A stretch of DNA of 64,000 bases, taken from contig NZ_LMFS01000003.1 of assembly GCF_001426945.1 (NCBI RefSeq), positions 745,359 through 809,358 on the forward strand. Direction: 5' to 3'. Positions 36,658 through 46,580 of the stretch are shown in pieces. Positions within the stretch are counted from its first letter, which is position 1, and the number at the start of each line of letters is the position of its first letter. Made by a program: the position numbers and the translations under genes. Source of the DNA: Pseudolabrys sp. Root1462. GTDB lineage: Bacteria > Pseudomonadota > Alphaproteobacteria > Rhizobiales > Xanthobacteraceae. Under the pieces are notes generated by a model, which was given only the letters and a program-made list of their open reading frames with translations, was not told the DNA's origin and ran no database searches.

Positions 36658-37641
36658 CTAATTCTTCGGCGCCAGATCGGCGTTCTTCCAGTACCAGTCC
36701 AGCGTCGGCTTCAGGCCTTGCTCGAGCGACACGGCGGGCTTGTAGCCGAGCGCGCCGAGCTTGGAAATGTCCGGGCAGCGGCGCGGGGTGCCGCCGGCCT
36801 GCAGCTTGCCCGGCACGATGTCGATCTCGCGGCCGGCTTGCGCGGCAACCATGCGGGCGACGTCGGCAATCGACAGCTCTTCCGTGGTGCCGACGTGATA
36901 GATGCCGAGATGCTCGCCCTTGGCGCGCATCACCATGACGCCGGCGACGAGGTCGTCGATATAGCAGAACGAGCGGGTTTCCTCGCCGGTACCCTGGATA
37001 TCGAATCGCAACTTGCCTTGCGGCTGGGCGTCCGCGAGCTTCTTCAGGCGCAGCGCGAACTGCGGCACGACGTGCTCGAAGCCCATGTCGGGACCATAGA
37101 CGTTGTGCGGACGGAAGATCAGGACGCGCTCGAAATACTTGCGACCGAAATTGATCGCCATCAGTTCGCTGATCAGCTTGCCACCGCCGTAGGAGTAGCG
37201 CGGGTTGAGCACGTCCGGTACCGACAAGGGCGCGGTCTCGTCGGTCGGGACGACCGGCGGCGTCTGATAGACTTCCGATGACGACGCCAGAATAAGATTG
37301 CCGACATTGTGTTTGCGACAGGCGTCGATGACGTTGATCATGCCGCGCACGCCGACATCGAGAACAAGGTCGGGTTGCGTGTAAAAGAATTCTGTTCCGT
37401 TGACGAAAGCGAGGTGATGCACCTCGTCCATGCCGGCCGTCGCCTTGGCGACCGTGTCGGCGTTGCGGATGTCGCCACCGATGAACTCGATCTCTTCCTC
37501 GACGCGATGCAGGCGGCGCGGCCGGCCGCGCGAATTGTCGTCGAGCACGCGCACCTGTGCGCCGGATTTCACCAGCGCCTTGACCAGGCCGGAGCCGATG
37601 AAGCCCGAACCGCCGGTGACCAGAACTTTACGCGCACTCAT
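36658..37641 (-). CDS. NAD-dependent nucleotide-sugar epimerase/dehydratase
   Basis: 327-residue extended short-chain dehydrogenase. GGSGFIGSG is the NAD-binding motif, SSSEVYQ holds the catalytic Ser/Thr region, and YSYGGGKL gives Tyr-x3-Lys. It belongs with UDP-glucose/GDP-mannose-type sugar epimerases and dehydratases. It is 22 bp upstream of the methyltransferase gene, with which it should act on a nucleotide sugar. Confidence 0.87.
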   Translation of the reverse strand: MSARKVLVTGGSGFIGSGLVKALVKSGAQVRVLDDNSRGRPRRLHRVEEEIEFIGGDIRNADTVAKATAGMDEVHHLAFVNGTEFFYTQPDLVLDVGVRGMINVIDACRKHNVGNLILASSSEVYQTPPVVPTDETAPLSVPDVLNPRYSYGGGKLISELMAINFGRKYFERVLIFRPHNVYGPDMGFEHVVPQFALRLKKLADAQPQGKLRFDIQGTGEETRSFCYIDDLVAGVMVMRAKGEHLGIYHVGTTEELSIADVARMVAAQAGREIDIVPGKLQAGGTPRRCPDISKLGALGYKPAVSLEQGLKPTLDWYWKNADLAPKN

Positions 37642-37654
37642 TCGCCATCCCGTC

Positions 37655-38713
37655 CTATTTCAAGTCGCCTGGCGCCACATCGACAAACCGGCCCTCGCGG
37701 TTCGAGCGCTGGGCGGCATCGATCAGGCGTTGCACGCGGAAGCCGGCTGCGAAGCCGGGCGCGGCGTTGGGCTTATAGCGGGGCTTGCTGGCAAGGCAAT
37801 CGATGAACTTGGCCGCCAGCCGCGAGGCCGGTGCGATGCGGCCGTCCGGCTGGCCGGCGTCGGCCGGGTCCTCGACCGGCACCGGCGTCAACTCGCCGGG
37901 CCGCTTGGCGTGGCTGAGTTGGAAGCCGCGCATGTAGTCGGCAGTGCGGTTGTCCAGCACCAGGGTGCCGTCCTCGCCGTAGAATTCGATGCAATGGCCG
38001 GATCCGCGGAACGAGGCGCAGCTCATGCTCAGGCTGGCCAGCGAGCCGCTCGCATATTGCAAGGCCATCGCCACGGTGGTGTCGAGGGCGTCGTCGCCGG
38101 GCAAGCCGCCGACGCGGGCCTGCAGACCGGAGAGCGGACCGACGAACCACTCGAGATAATGGAAACAGTGCGAGATGAAGTTGCCGAGCACCCCGCCGCC
38201 GTCGTCGCGCAAGGTCTTCCAGTTCCGCATGCGGTTCTGGATCGCGTAATTCTCGACGTGCCAGTGCACCGTGACGTGGCGCAGCTTGCCGATGGCGCCT
38301 TCGTCCAGCATGGCCTTGGCGCGCTGCCACGCCATGATCTCATGGAAATTGAAATCAATGCCGGTCGGTAGGCCACTGGCGTCAGCGGCGTCGAGCATGG
38401 TGCGCGCCTCATCGAGCGTGCTCGCCATCGGTTTCTCAGCGAACACCGGCTTGCCGGCGGCCAGCGCTGCGAGCGCGATCTGCGTTTGCAGGCTCGGCAC
38501 GGTGGCGATGGCAACGGCATCGACACCATCATCTTCAATGAGCGCGCGCCAGTCGCCGTAGGCCTTCCGCACGTTGACCGCTTGCGCATGCTCGGCGGTG
38601 CGAGACTCGTCGCTGCCCGCCAAGGCCACGACCTCGCAGCGCGCATCGGCGCGGAACGCCGGCAGTAGCACGGTGCGTCCGTAATTGACGCCGACAATGC
38701 CGATCCGGATCAC
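37655..38713 (-). CDS. Gfo/Idh/MocA family oxidoreductase
   Basis: 352 residues: an N-terminal Rossmann domain (GIVGVNYGRTVLLPAF) and the conserved EKPMA motif with the catalytic lysine, then a C-terminal alpha/beta domain. The family oxidises or reduces sugars and inositols using NAD(P). Lying 13 bp from the epimerase and overlapping the next methyltransferase by 4 bp, it is part of the same sugar-modification operon, acting on an as yet unknown hexose or inositol derivative. Confidence 0.87.
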   Translation of the reverse strand: MIRIGIVGVNYGRTVLLPAFRADARCEVVALAGSDESRTAEHAQAVNVRKAYGDWRALIEDDGVDAVAIATVPSLQTQIALAALAAGKPVFAEKPMASTLDEARTMLDAADASGLPTGIDFNFHEIMAWQRAKAMLDEGAIGKLRHVTVHWHVENYAIQNRMRNWKTLRDDGGGVLGNFISHCFHYLEWFVGPLSGLQARVGGLPGDDALDTTVAMALQYASGSLASLSMSCASFRGSGHCIEFYGEDGTLVLDNRTADYMRGFQLSHAKRPGELTPVPVEDPADAGQPDGRIAPASRLAAKFIDCLASKPRYKPNAAPGFAAGFRVQRLIDAAQRSNREGRFVDVAPGDLK

Positions 38714-39459
38714 GCTGGCTCCTTGGGCTTTTCACCGGCCGTGAAGATGAAAGCGCGCAGCCGTGCCATGAACGACGGTGCGAACAGCAAACTGTCGAAA
38801 AGGTTATAAAGCGGCAGCAACCAGCGCAGTTTTGCCGCGGCGATATAACGATACTTCAGGCCGGAGTGAAATTCGATGGTGACACGGAAACCCGCGGCGC
38901 TGAAGGCGCGGGCGATATCGTCCGCGACCAGCAGGCGTTCGTTCCGCGTGACGCCGATCGGAGAGTACATCGGCGATGACCGATCGCGATAGAGATACAT
39001 CGCGGGGTTCATGCGGTTCGGATCGAAGGCGACGAAGCGGCCGCCCGGTTTCAAGATGCGTTTGATCTCGGCGATGCTGGCGGTCCAGTCCGGCAGGTGG
39101 TGCAGCACGCCGGCGAGAAGCACGCCATCGAAACTTTCGTTCTCGAAGGGCAGGTGCTCGAGATCGCCTTCGCGGAACTCGATGTCCGGATAATTCTGCC
39201 GCGCGATGCCGATGAGCCTCGGGCTCAGATCGAGGCCGACTACATCGAAGCCACGGCGGCGCAACAGATTGCTGAAGACTCCGGAGCCGCAGCCGAGGTC
39301 GGCGATGCGGGCGCCGGGCTTGAACGCGCCGAGCCGCGTCACGATCGCTACGATGCGTTCGTTGGTGCGCGGCGTGAAAACGTCATAGGCGTTCGACGAC
39401 GCGTGACTGTCGAAGAACGCGATTTCGCTTTCCTTGTTCTGCGACAGGGCGGCAGACAT
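38710..39459 (-). CDS. Class I SAM-dependent methyltransferase
   Basis: 249 residues with motif I ADLGCGSGVFS, the acidic loop of motif II (VVGLDLS), and the post-motif FDGVLLAGVLHHLPDW, as in UbiE/small-molecule methyltransferases. A C-terminal amphipathic or membrane-proximal region (LLPLYNLFDSLLFAPSFM) suggests a lipid-linked substrate. First gene of the minus-strand glycan operon; divergent from the GT-C-like gene. Confidence 0.85.
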   Translation of the reverse strand: MSAALSQNKESEIAFFDSHASSNAYDVFTPRTNERIVAIVTRLGAFKPGARIADLGCGSGVFSNLLRRRGFDVVGLDLSPRLIGIARQNYPDIEFREGDLEHLPFENESFDGVLLAGVLHHLPDWTASIAEIKRILKPGGRFVAFDPNRMNPAMYLYRDRSSPMYSPIGVTRNERLLVADDIARAFSAAGFRVTIEFHSGLKYRYIAAAKLRWLLPLYNLFDSLLFAPSFMARLRAFIFTAGEKPKEPA

Positions 39460-39574
39460 AGATGGCTTCTAGCATGGGATTTTCGACCGGGCCAATTGTA
39501 GCTCTACGGCAATTTGCGAGATTTTCTAGCCGGTTAACGCCGCCTGCGATTGGCGACCCTCCGACCTTGATGCT

Positions 39575-41722
39575 ATGGCAGAGGCCATGCAAATGGCCTC
39601 CGCCACCGCAGCAACTGAGCCGAAATCCCGGCAGACCGGGCTCAAACTTGTCGCGCTCGCCCTTGCCGTCGCCGCGGCTGGTTTGCCGGTCAATGGCATC
39701 GCGATCTATGCGCTGCTTGTCGTCGCTGCCGTCGTGGTTCTGACCGGGATCGTGCGCGTTACGCCTCAGGCCTGGGGCGCGGCCGTGGCTATCGTGGTTG
39801 TCGGTATCGGCGCGCACGCGGTGTTCGCGCCGCCGCGCATCGACGAAGGCTTCAACGTCTTCCTGCCGGGCGCTGCGCTGCAACGCGACCTGCCGCCCGA
39901 TGTCTACCGATACATGTCGGAGCAATTCGACAAGCGGTATCCCGCCGACAAACGCTGCGACGCCGCCACACCAGGCTGCTGGCGCAATACCGGCGCGCCC
40001 GATCGCGCCTATGCCTTCGCCGCCGACGGCATCTTTCACAAGTCGGACATGTCACGCGCCGTGACATCGTTCGACCTGTCCGATCCGGTCTGGCACCGCC
40101 TCGGCTTCATCAACGACTCCCGCTACAACTGGTATCCGCTCAGCGACGTGCAGCGCGCGCATCGCGATGGCCGATTCTGGAAAGGTTATGGCCGCTGGCA
40201 GCTCACCATGCCGTGGTTCGTGACAATCCGGCTGCCGGCCGCCTATGCCGGCGGGCAATTGTGCTGGCGCGGCGATATTCGCTGGGAAGCGACCGACGGG
40301 CACTTTGCGCCGCTTAACGGCGAAGGCTGTCGACCCATAACGCCGGACGATGCCGGGCGCCGTGTCGTCGGCGTCGCCATCAAGCCCGAGACCTTGGCGA
40401 TGCAGTTGCAAGGCCCGCTCAAGGTGCGGCTCCTGCAATGGGCACAGCCGCTCATTAAATTGCTGACCATCGTCGCGCTGATCGTTGTGCTGGTGCGCAT
40501 CCGGCCAAGGCGTGCCGTCGTGCCGCTCATCCTGATCGTGCTGGCGGCGCTGATCGTCGCCGTCGACGATGCCAGTTTCCTTGGCGGCGTGCGGCCCTTC
40601 GATGGCGGTGACGACGGCTTATTCTACGACAGCGTCGGCCGCGCCATCCTGCAAAAGCTGCTGGCCGGAAATTGGGCGGGATTTTTCGAAGGCGGCGAGG
40701 CGGTCTTCTATTACGGCGGCCCCGGTTTGCGTTACTTCCGTGCGCTCGAGCACATCGTGTTCGGCGACAGTTTTCTCGGCTATCTGTCGCTTGTCCTGGC
40801 GCTGCCGCTGATGGTGCTGGCGCTGTTCCGGCGCCTCCTGTCGCCACCGTGGCCGCTCGTGCTGGCGTTGCTGTTCGTCGCCGTTCCGGTCGGCGAACTG
40901 TTCGGCACCACCTTCATCGATTATGCGAAATGGGCGGCGCGCGGCTTTGCCGATCCGATGGCCTATATTCTCTTTATCGCTGGACTGGTGCCGCTGCTCG
41001 GCAGCAGAGAGAACGGGCCGCGTGACGCTTTTGTACCTGCATTCTTCGGCGCGCTGCTGATCGTGCTCGGCGTCGCCATGAAGCCGATCATTGTTGTCGC
41101 CGCCTTCGTCTTGCTCGGCGCGACGTGGCTTTACGCCGTCCTCAGGCGGCAATGGCGGCGCCTCGCCGGATTGTCGGTCGGCTCGCTGCCGGTTTTCTCG
41201 ATGGCGCTGCACAACTGGGTGTTCGGCCACGCACTCGTGCTGTTCAGCTCGAATGCGCAGGACAGCAACCTTCTGGTGATGCCGCCCGCGGCATGGGTCG
41301 GTGCGCTGCGCGAGGTCGCCACGTTCGATTTCAGCGGCGGCCTGGCCCATCGCGCGCTGATGCAGATCGTCCATTGGCTCTCGGGGCCCGCCGAATCGAT
41401 CTGGACCGTGCCGCTCAATGCCGCTGGCTTCGCGATGCTGGTCTATGTCGTCGCGCGGGGCCGCGGCTTCGATCCGTGGCTGCGCCTCGTCGGCGCCGCG
41501 GCGCTGGCGCAGCACGCGGTCGCGCTCTTTTACGCCGCCACGCCGCGCTACCACTTCCTCACCTGGTTCCTGACGCTTCTGGCCTGCGCTGCCTTCATGC
41601 AGCAGGTCGGTCTGCCTTGGCTGCAGCGCCGCTATCCTGAGGCGATGGGACGCCTCCGGCGTATCCTCTGGTCGCCGCGACTCGCGGCCGGTATCGGCTG
41701 GCTGGACGGGAAGGCGAACTGA
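39575..41722 (+). CDS. Large membrane protein resembling a GT-C glycosyltransferase
   Basis: 715 residues, unrecognised. Two closely spaced hydrophobic helices (about 22-40 and 45-63) precede a soluble domain of about 220 residues, presumably periplasmic. The rest is a run of about nine membrane helices. After the next two helices there is an acidic loop RPFDGGDDGLFYDS, like the Asp/Glu motif of lipid-phosphate-sugar-dependent GT-C enzymes (ArnT, PMT types). No named family motif is certain. It is divergent from a methyltransferase/epimerase/oxidoreductase operon, consistent with adding a modified sugar to a surface or lipid target. ATG 39575 and two later in-frame ATGs are possible starts. 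Confidence 0.7.
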   Translation: MAEAMQMASATAATEPKSRQTGLKLVALALAVAAAGLPVNGIAIYALLVVAAVVVLTGIVRVTPQAWGAAVAIVVVGIGAHAVFAPPRIDEGFNVFLPGAALQRDLPPDVYRYMSEQFDKRYPADKRCDAATPGCWRNTGAPDRAYAFAADGIFHKSDMSRAVTSFDLSDPVWHRLGFINDSRYNWYPLSDVQRAHRDGRFWKGYGRWQLTMPWFVTIRLPAAYAGGQLCWRGDIRWEATDGHFAPLNGEGCRPITPDDAGRRVVGVAIKPETLAMQLQGPLKVRLLQWAQPLIKLLTIVALIVVLVRIRPRRAVVPLILIVLAALIVAVDDASFLGGVRPFDGGDDGLFYDSVGRAILQKLLAGNWAGFFEGGEAVFYYGGPGLRYFRALEHIVFGDSFLGYLSLVLALPLMVLALFRRLLSPPWPLVLALLFVAVPVGELFGTTFIDYAKWAARGFADPMAYILFIAGLVPLLGSRENGPRDAFVPAFFGALLIVLGVAMKPIIVVAAFVLLGATWLYAVLRRQWRRLAGLSVGSLPVFSMALHNWVFGHALVLFSSNAQDSNLLVMPPAAWVGALREVATFDFSGGLAHRALMQIVHWLSGPAESIWTVPLNAAGFAMLVYVVARGRGFDPWLRLVGAAALAQHAVALFYAATPRYHFLTWFLTLLACAAFMQQVGLPWLQRRYPEAMGRLRRILWSPRLAAGIGWLDGKAN

Positions 41723-41738
41723 TCGTCAGGAAAACGGA

Positions 41739-41813
41739 TGGTGCTGCCGGAGTGGATTGAACACTCGACCTCCTCATTACCAATGAGGTGCTCTACCACT
41801 GAGCTACGGCAGC
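41739..41813 (-). tRNA. tRNA-Thr (GGT)
   Basis: Read on the minus strand the gene folds into a full cloverleaf. The acceptor stem is GCTGCCG with CGGCAGC, the D arm is AGCTCAGTGGTAGAGCA, and the anticodon stem CCTCA/TGAGG carries the loop TTGGTAA with anticodon GGT. The TpsiC loop has TTCAATC. The 3' CCA is encoded (41739-41741). Confidence 0.95.
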
Positions 41814-41960
41814 AAAAGGACGCGGATCGGGGCGCCAGGGCCCCTCGCGAACGCGGCGGAAACTGCCACAGGCGCCCCTTTAAACGCAAGGCAACCTGAG
41901 CACAAGGTCTGAAGATTAAGTGAACTTGCGAAAGTCGAAACCGTCCCGATACATACCCGC

Positions 41961-42128
41961 ATGACGGACCACCCGGAGCAGCCGCCGAAATCCGGCAAGA
42001 ATGCCCAGACCGCCGCCCGCGAGGCGCGGCTGGCCAGGGCGCTGCGGGAAAACCTCAAGCGCCGCAAGGCGCAAACGAGAGGCCGGGATGCCGGCGGGGA
42101 TGCCGAAGAAGCCGGCAAGAAGGGCTGA
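41961..42128 (+). CDS. Short charged conserved-type protein upstream of murA
   Basis: 55 residues, from MTDHPEQPP to EEAGKKG, with a helical core [20 protein letters not shown] rich in Arg, Leu and Lys. Small proteins of this type are seen upstream of murA in Bradyrhizobiaceae. It lies in the 578 bp between the GT-C-like gene and murA and looks like a nucleic-acid or membrane-binding peptide, but no function is known. Confidence 0.6.
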   Translation: MTDHPEQPPKSGKNAQTAAREARLARALRENLKRRKAQTRGRDAGGDAEEAGKKG

Positions 42129-42300
42129 GCGGAACCGAAACCGGACTTTCGCCTTATTGGCCGGCGATCAGGGCTGCGGCCGGGCGGGCGGTAACCCCTC
42201 GGCCAAATTGGCTTTGCGGCGGCGAGGCGGCCGGTCTAGACCGCCCCTATATTCAGCCAGGATTTTCCGGGCCGGCAGGCTCAAGCGGGGCGGGGCGACC

Positions 42301-43590
42301 ATGGACCGAATTCGAATCGTCGGCGGGCAGAAGCTCAACGGCACCATTCCGATCTCCGGCGCCAAGAACGCGACGCTGCCGCTGATGATCGCCAGCCTGC
42401 TGACCGAGGACCGGCTGGTCCTCGAGAACGTGCCGCGGCTCGCCGACGTCATCCAGTTGCAGCGCATCCTCGGCAATCACGGCGTCGATGTCATGATCGC
42501 CGGCAAGCGAGCCGGCGACGAGCCGAATATCGGCCGCACCATCGAACTCTCCGCCAAGCACATTGTGGATACCACGGCGCCCTACGAACTGGTTTCGACC
42601 ATGCGCGCCAGCTTCTGGGTCATCGCGCCGCTGGTGGCGCGCATGGGCGAAGCCAAGGTGTCGATGCCGGGCGGTTGCACCATCGGCACGCGGCCGGTCG
42701 ATCTGCTGATCATGGCGCTGGAAAAGCTCGGCGCGCAGATCGAGATCGAAGGCGGCTATGTCATCGCTCGCGCCAAGAACGGCTTGCGCGGCGGCGACAT
42801 CAATTTCCCCAAGGTCACGGTCGGCGGCACGCATACCGCGTTGATGGCGGCGGTACTGGCCAAGGGCACCACCGTGATCGAGAACGCCGCGCGCGAGCCG
42901 GAAATTACTGACGTGGCCGACTGCCTCACCAAGATGGGCGCCAAAATTACCGGCGCCGGCACCTCGCGCATCGTTGTCGAGGGCGTCGCCGGCCTCAATG
43001 GCGCGCGCCATTCCGTGCTGCCCGATCGCATCGAGACCGGCACTTACGCCATGGCAGTGGCGATGACCGGCGGCGACGTGCTGTTGCAGCACGCGCGGCC
43101 GGAACTACTGCAGGCCGCGCTCGACGTCATCGCCCAGGCCGGCGCCACCGTGACGCCAACCAACGAAGGCATTCGCATCTCCCGCAACGGTAGCGGCCTG
43201 AAGCCGGTCGATGTCGCTACCGCGCCGTTCCCCGGTTTCCCGACCGACCTGCAGGCGCAGCTCATGGCGCTGATGACGCGCGCCGAGGGCACCTCGCACA
43301 TCACGGAAACCATCTTCGAAAACCGGTTCATGCACGTGCAGGAACTGGCCCGCCTCGGCGCTCAGATCCAGCTCAACGGCGACACCGCGACCATCGAGGG
43401 CGTCAAGCGGCTCAAGGGTGCGCCGGTCATGGCGACCGACCTGCGTGCGTCGGTATCGCTGGTGATCGCGGCACTCGCCGCCGAAGGCGAGACCACCGTC
43501 AACCGGGTCTATCATCTCGATCGCGGCTTCGAGCGGCTGGAACAGAAGCTCGCCGCCTGCGGCGCCATGATCGAGCGCATCAGCGGCTGA
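42301..43590 (+). CDS. murA: UDP-N-acetylglucosamine 1-carboxyvinyltransferase
   Basis: 429-residue enzyme that performs the first committed step of peptidoglycan synthesis, transferring enolpyruvate from PEP to UDP-GlcNAc in the cytoplasm. The N-terminus [24 protein letters not shown] is canonical, and the PEP-binding Cys is in [13 protein letters not shown]. Although the reading frame is open much further upstream, the MurA fold begins exactly at ATG 42301. A TATATT -10-like element lies at 42248-42253 and a palindrome GGTCTAGACC at 42233-42242. Confidence 0.97.
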   Translation: MDRIRIVGGQKLNGTIPISGAKNATLPLMIASLLTEDRLVLENVPRLADVIQLQRILGNHGVDVMIAGKRAGDEPNIGRTIELSAKHIVDTTAPYELVSTMRASFWVIAPLVARMGEAKVSMPGGCTIGTRPVDLLIMALEKLGAQIEIEGGYVIARAKNGLRGGDINFPKVTVGGTHTALMAAVLAKGTTVIENAAREPEITDVADCLTKMGAKITGAGTSRIVVEGVAGLNGARHSVLPDRIETGTYAMAVAMTGGDVLLQHARPELLQAALDVIAQAGATVTPTNEGIRISRNGSGLKPVDVATAPFPGFPTDLQAQLMALMTRAEGTSHITETIFENRFMHVQELARLGAQIQLNGDTATIEGVKRLKGAPVMATDLRASVSLVIAALAAEGETTVNRVYHLDRGFERLEQKLAACGAMIERISG

Positions 43591-43680
43591 TCTCCTTACC
43601 GATGACGGGCTTTGCGGGCCGTCTCATCTTGCGGCCCGCGCCGGCTCTGCCTAGCTTCAAGGCAACCGGGAGCGACTTCC

Positions 43681-44136
43681 ATGGATCGCGTAGCTGAACC
43701 TTTGAAATTCGCCGTCCTCGACGAAGAGGACCTCGAGGTCGTCTCGACCCATCTGCAGGACGCGGCCGTCAAGGTCGCCGACGTCATCTGGCAGCCGAAG
43801 GCCAACCGCTTGGTACTCGGGCTCAACCGCTTCGACTGGGAACAGGCGATTGCCGAGAAGCCGCAGAACTGCCGCCGCCGCGCCGCCCTGCGTTTCGAGC
43901 GCGTGCAGTCTTTCAAGTGCCGCGGCGTCGATCCGGCCGCTAAGGACGCTGTGCTCAACCTGTTGGCGGTGGAATTTACGCCGACCGACGCGCCGTCTGG
44001 CGTCGTCAACCTGATCTTTTCCGGCGAAGCCGCCATGCGGCTCGAAGTCGAGTGCCTGGAGGTCGAACTGGCCGATCTCGGCCCGGTTTGGACCTGCACC
44101 GGCCGTCCGGTGCACGCGGTCGAGGCCAAGGACTGA
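43681..44136 (+). CDS. DUF2948 family protein
   Basis: 151 residues. DUF2948 proteins follow murA in many Rhizobiales. The motif DVIWQPKANRLVLGLNRFDWE is characteristic. A cytoplasmic beta-rich fold with an acidic C-terminal half is suggested; no activity is known. ATG 43681 gives the normal family start MDRVAEPLKFAVLDEEDL. Confidence 0.85.
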   Translation: MDRVAEPLKFAVLDEEDLEVVSTHLQDAAVKVADVIWQPKANRLVLGLNRFDWEQAIAEKPQNCRRRAALRFERVQSFKCRGVDPAAKDAVLNLLAVEFTPTDAPSGVVNLIFSGEAAMRLEVECLEVELADLGPVWTCTGRPVHAVEAKD

Positions 44137-44260
44137 GCAGTGGACCATCCGGGATGATAGGGCCCCGGTTGACGGATCAGGGCCCGCACGCCATTGACCA
44201 TGGCCATAACCCGGGCGGGCCTGCCCGCCGAAGCCTTCTAAGCTCTAGCCAAGTCAGCCC

Positions 44261-45562
44261 ATGCCCATCCGTCTGGACGCCCGCAGCCCCGATTTCGACC
44301 AGCGTTTTCGCGCCTTTCTCGGTGTGAAACGCGAGGCCGCGGCCGATGTCGAGCAGGCGGTACGGGCCATCATCGCCGACGTCCAGGCGCGCGGCGACAA
44401 GGCGTTGATCGAACTGACCGCCAGGTATGACCGCGTCGATCTCGGCAAGGTCGGCTTGCGGGTGACGCCGGCCGAGATCGATGCCGCCGTCGAAGCTTGC
44501 GACAAGATAGCGCTCGATGCGCTGAAGCTCGCCCGTGACCGCATCGAGGCCTATCACCTCCGCCAGAAGCCGAAGGACGATCGCTTCACCGACGCGCTCG
44601 GTGTCGAACTCGGTACGCGCTGGACGGCCATCGAGGCCGCCGGGCTCTATGTCCCAGGCGGCACGGCCGCCTATCCGTCATCGGTTCTCATGAATGCGAT
44701 TCCCGCCAAGGTCGCCGGCTGTCCGCGGCTGGTGATGGTGGTTCCCTCGCCCGACGGCAAACTCGCGCCACTGGTGCTGGCGGCGGCGAAGCTCGCCGGC
44801 GTCGATGAGGTCTACCGCATCGGCGGCGCGCAGGCGGTGGCGGCTTTGGCTTACGGTACCGAGACCATCGCCCCGGTGGCGAAGATCGTCGGTCCCGGCA
44901 ATGCTTATGTCGCCGCGGCGAAACGCGTCGTGTTCGGTCAGGTCGGCATCGACATGATTGCCGGGCCTTCGGAAGTGCTGATTATCGCCGATAACACCGG
45001 CAATCCGGACTGGATCGCCGCCGACCTGCTGGCGCAGGCCGAGCACGATGTCAGCGCCCAGTCGATTCTCATCACCGACGATGAAGAACTGGCCGACGAT
45101 GTGGAGCGATCGGTCACCGGGCAACTTCTCGCTCTGCCGCGGACCGAGATTGCTACCGCCTCGTGGCGCGACTTCGGCGCCATCATTCTCGTCGGCAAGC
45201 TCGACGACGCCATTGCGCTCACGGATCGCCTGGCGCCCGAGCATCTCGAACTTGCAATCGAAGATCCCGAGCGTTTCGTCGCGCGCATCCGCAACGCCGG
45301 CGCCATCTTCATCGGCGCGCACACGCCCGAGGCCATCGGCGACTACGTCGCCGGCTCCAATCACGTACTGCCGACGGCGCGCTCGGCCCGCTTCTCGTCG
45401 GGGCTCGGCGTGCTCGACTTCATGAAGCGTACGTCGCTGCTGAAATGCGGCCCTGAGCAGTTGCGCGCGCTAGGCCCTGCGGCGATTGCGCTGGGCAAGG
45501 CGGAAGGGCTCGACGCGCATTCCCGATCGGTCGCCATCCGATTGAATTTGCCGGAACCGTGA
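44261..45562 (+). CDS. hisD: Histidinol dehydrogenase
   Basis: 433-residue zinc enzyme catalysing the last two oxidations of histidine synthesis (histidinol to histidinal to histidine, two NAD). The signature [26 protein letters not shown] is intact, and the Zn/catalytic region AEHDVSAQS and PEHLELAI (Glu-His pair) are both visible. Starts and length match the family. It is 1 bp before the UPF0262 gene. Confidence 0.97.
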   Translation: MPIRLDARSPDFDQRFRAFLGVKREAAADVEQAVRAIIADVQARGDKALIELTARYDRVDLGKVGLRVTPAEIDAAVEACDKIALDALKLARDRIEAYHLRQKPKDDRFTDALGVELGTRWTAIEAAGLYVPGGTAAYPSSVLMNAIPAKVAGCPRLVMVVPSPDGKLAPLVLAAAKLAGVDEVYRIGGAQAVAALAYGTETIAPVAKIVGPGNAYVAAAKRVVFGQVGIDMIAGPSEVLIIADNTGNPDWIAADLLAQAEHDVSAQSILITDDEELADDVERSVTGQLLALPRTEIATASWRDFGAIILVGKLDDAIALTDRLAPEHLELAIEDPERFVARIRNAGAIFIGAHTPEAIGDYVAGSNHVLPTARSARFSSGLGVLDFMKRTSLLKCGPEQLRALGPAAIALGKAEGLDAHSRSVAIRLNLPEP

Positions 45563-45563
45563 G

Positions 45564-46061
45564 ATGAGCGAGAAAAAGCCGACGCCGGCCGCAATGAAGC
45601 AACGCCTTGTCGGCGTCACGCTGGACGAGGCCTCGATCGGCCGCTCGAATCCCGATGTCGAGCATGAGCGCGCGATCGCGATCTACGATCTGCTGGAACA
45701 GAATCATTTCAAGCCGGTCGAACATGACGGCGGGCCGTACATGCTGAATCTCAGCATCAACGACAACCGGCTGGTCTTCGACATTCGTCTCGAAGATGGC
45801 ACGCCGGTGATGGCGCACCTGTTCTCGCTGTCGCCTTTGCGCCGGATCGTGAAGGACTACTACATGATCTGCGACAGCTACTATCAGGCCATCCGCACCG
45901 CGACGCCCGACAAAATCGAGGCGATCGACATGGGCCGGCGCGGCATTCACAACGAAGGTTCGCGCATCCTGATGGAGCGGCTCAAGGACAAGGTGGCGCT
46001 GGACATGGACACCGCGCGTCGCCTGTTCACGCTGATCTGCGTCCTGCACTGGAAAGGGTGA
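45564..46061 (+). CDS. UPF0262 family protein
   Basis: 165 residues. UPF0262 proteins are found almost only in alphaproteobacteria and sit right after hisD. The stretch [18 protein letters not shown] and the [18 protein letters not shown] region are typical. The function is unknown. The start ATG 45564 is 2 bp after the hisD stop. Confidence 0.92.
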   Translation: MSEKKPTPAAMKQRLVGVTLDEASIGRSNPDVEHERAIAIYDLLEQNHFKPVEHDGGPYMLNLSINDNRLVFDIRLEDGTPVMAHLFSLSPLRRIVKDYYMICDSYYQAIRTATPDKIEAIDMGRRGIHNEGSRILMERLKDKVALDMDTARRLFTLICVLHWKG

Positions 46062-46065
46062 GGCG

Positions 46066-46533
46066 TTGCCCCCCTCCGACCGCCCCTCGCGGCCGCAGGC
46101 AGTGTTGTTCGCGTGCGGTTATAACGCCGTTCGCTCGCCGATGGCCGAGGGCCTGTTCAAGCAGCTGTTCGGCAAGTCGGTCTATGTGCAGTCGGCCGGC
46201 GTGCAGAAGGGCGACCTCGATCCCTTCGCCGTGTCGGTGATGGAAGAGCTCGGCATCGACATCTCGCGTCACAAGCCGATCGATTTCGAAGAACTGGAAG
46301 ATCTCGAGGGGCTCAACTTCGATCTGATCGTCACGTTGTCGCCGCCGGCGCATCACAAGGCGCTGGATCTCACGCGTGCGGTGGCCGTCGATGTCGAATA
46401 CTGGCCAACCGTCGATCCGACAGGCATCGAAGGCTCGCGCGAGCAGAAGCTCGAGGCCTATCGCGGCGTCCGCGATCAGTTGCTGGCGCAGATCCGCAAA
46501 CGTTTCGGCAAAGGCGGGCAGGGGAATGAGTAA
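46066..46533 (+). CDS. Low-molecular-weight protein-tyrosine-phosphatase-like protein
   Basis: 155 residues. The P-loop C-x5-R-S is present in VLFACGYNAVRSPMAEG; the second Cys of classical enzymes (CxGNxCRS) is replaced by Val, as in many arsenate reductase-like relatives. The general acid Asp is in YWPTVDPTG near the C-terminus. A TTG start at 46066 lies 4 bp after the UPF0262 stop; no in-frame ATG precedes the P-loop. It probably dephosphorylates proteins or reduces arsenate. Confidence 0.87.
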   Translation: MPPSDRPSRPQAVLFACGYNAVRSPMAEGLFKQLFGKSVYVQSAGVQKGDLDPFAVSVMEELGIDISRHKPIDFEELEDLEGLNFDLIVTLSPPAHHKALDLTRAVAVDVEYWPTVDPTGIEGSREQKLEAYRGVRDQLLAQIRKRFGKGGQGNE

Positions 46534-46537
46534 ACCC

Positions 46538-46580
46538 GTCGCCCTTCGAGGCCCGCCTTCGGCAGGTGCCGCAGGGTGAC
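46538..46580. repeat. Palindromic intergenic repeat copy 2
   Basis: Inverted repeat starting GTCGCCCTTCGAGG and ending GCAGGGTGAC, with a GC-rich centre. It shares CTTCGAGG and the overall dyad form with the element at 19389-19440. It lies in the gap between the phosphatase gene and maf. Confidence 0.5.

Noticed and set aside
42233-42253. Palindrome GGTCTAGACC just upstream of a TATATT element before murA as an operator
   Set aside because: No -35 at proper spacing and no known regulator for murA in this group; noted in the murA entry but not called as a site.
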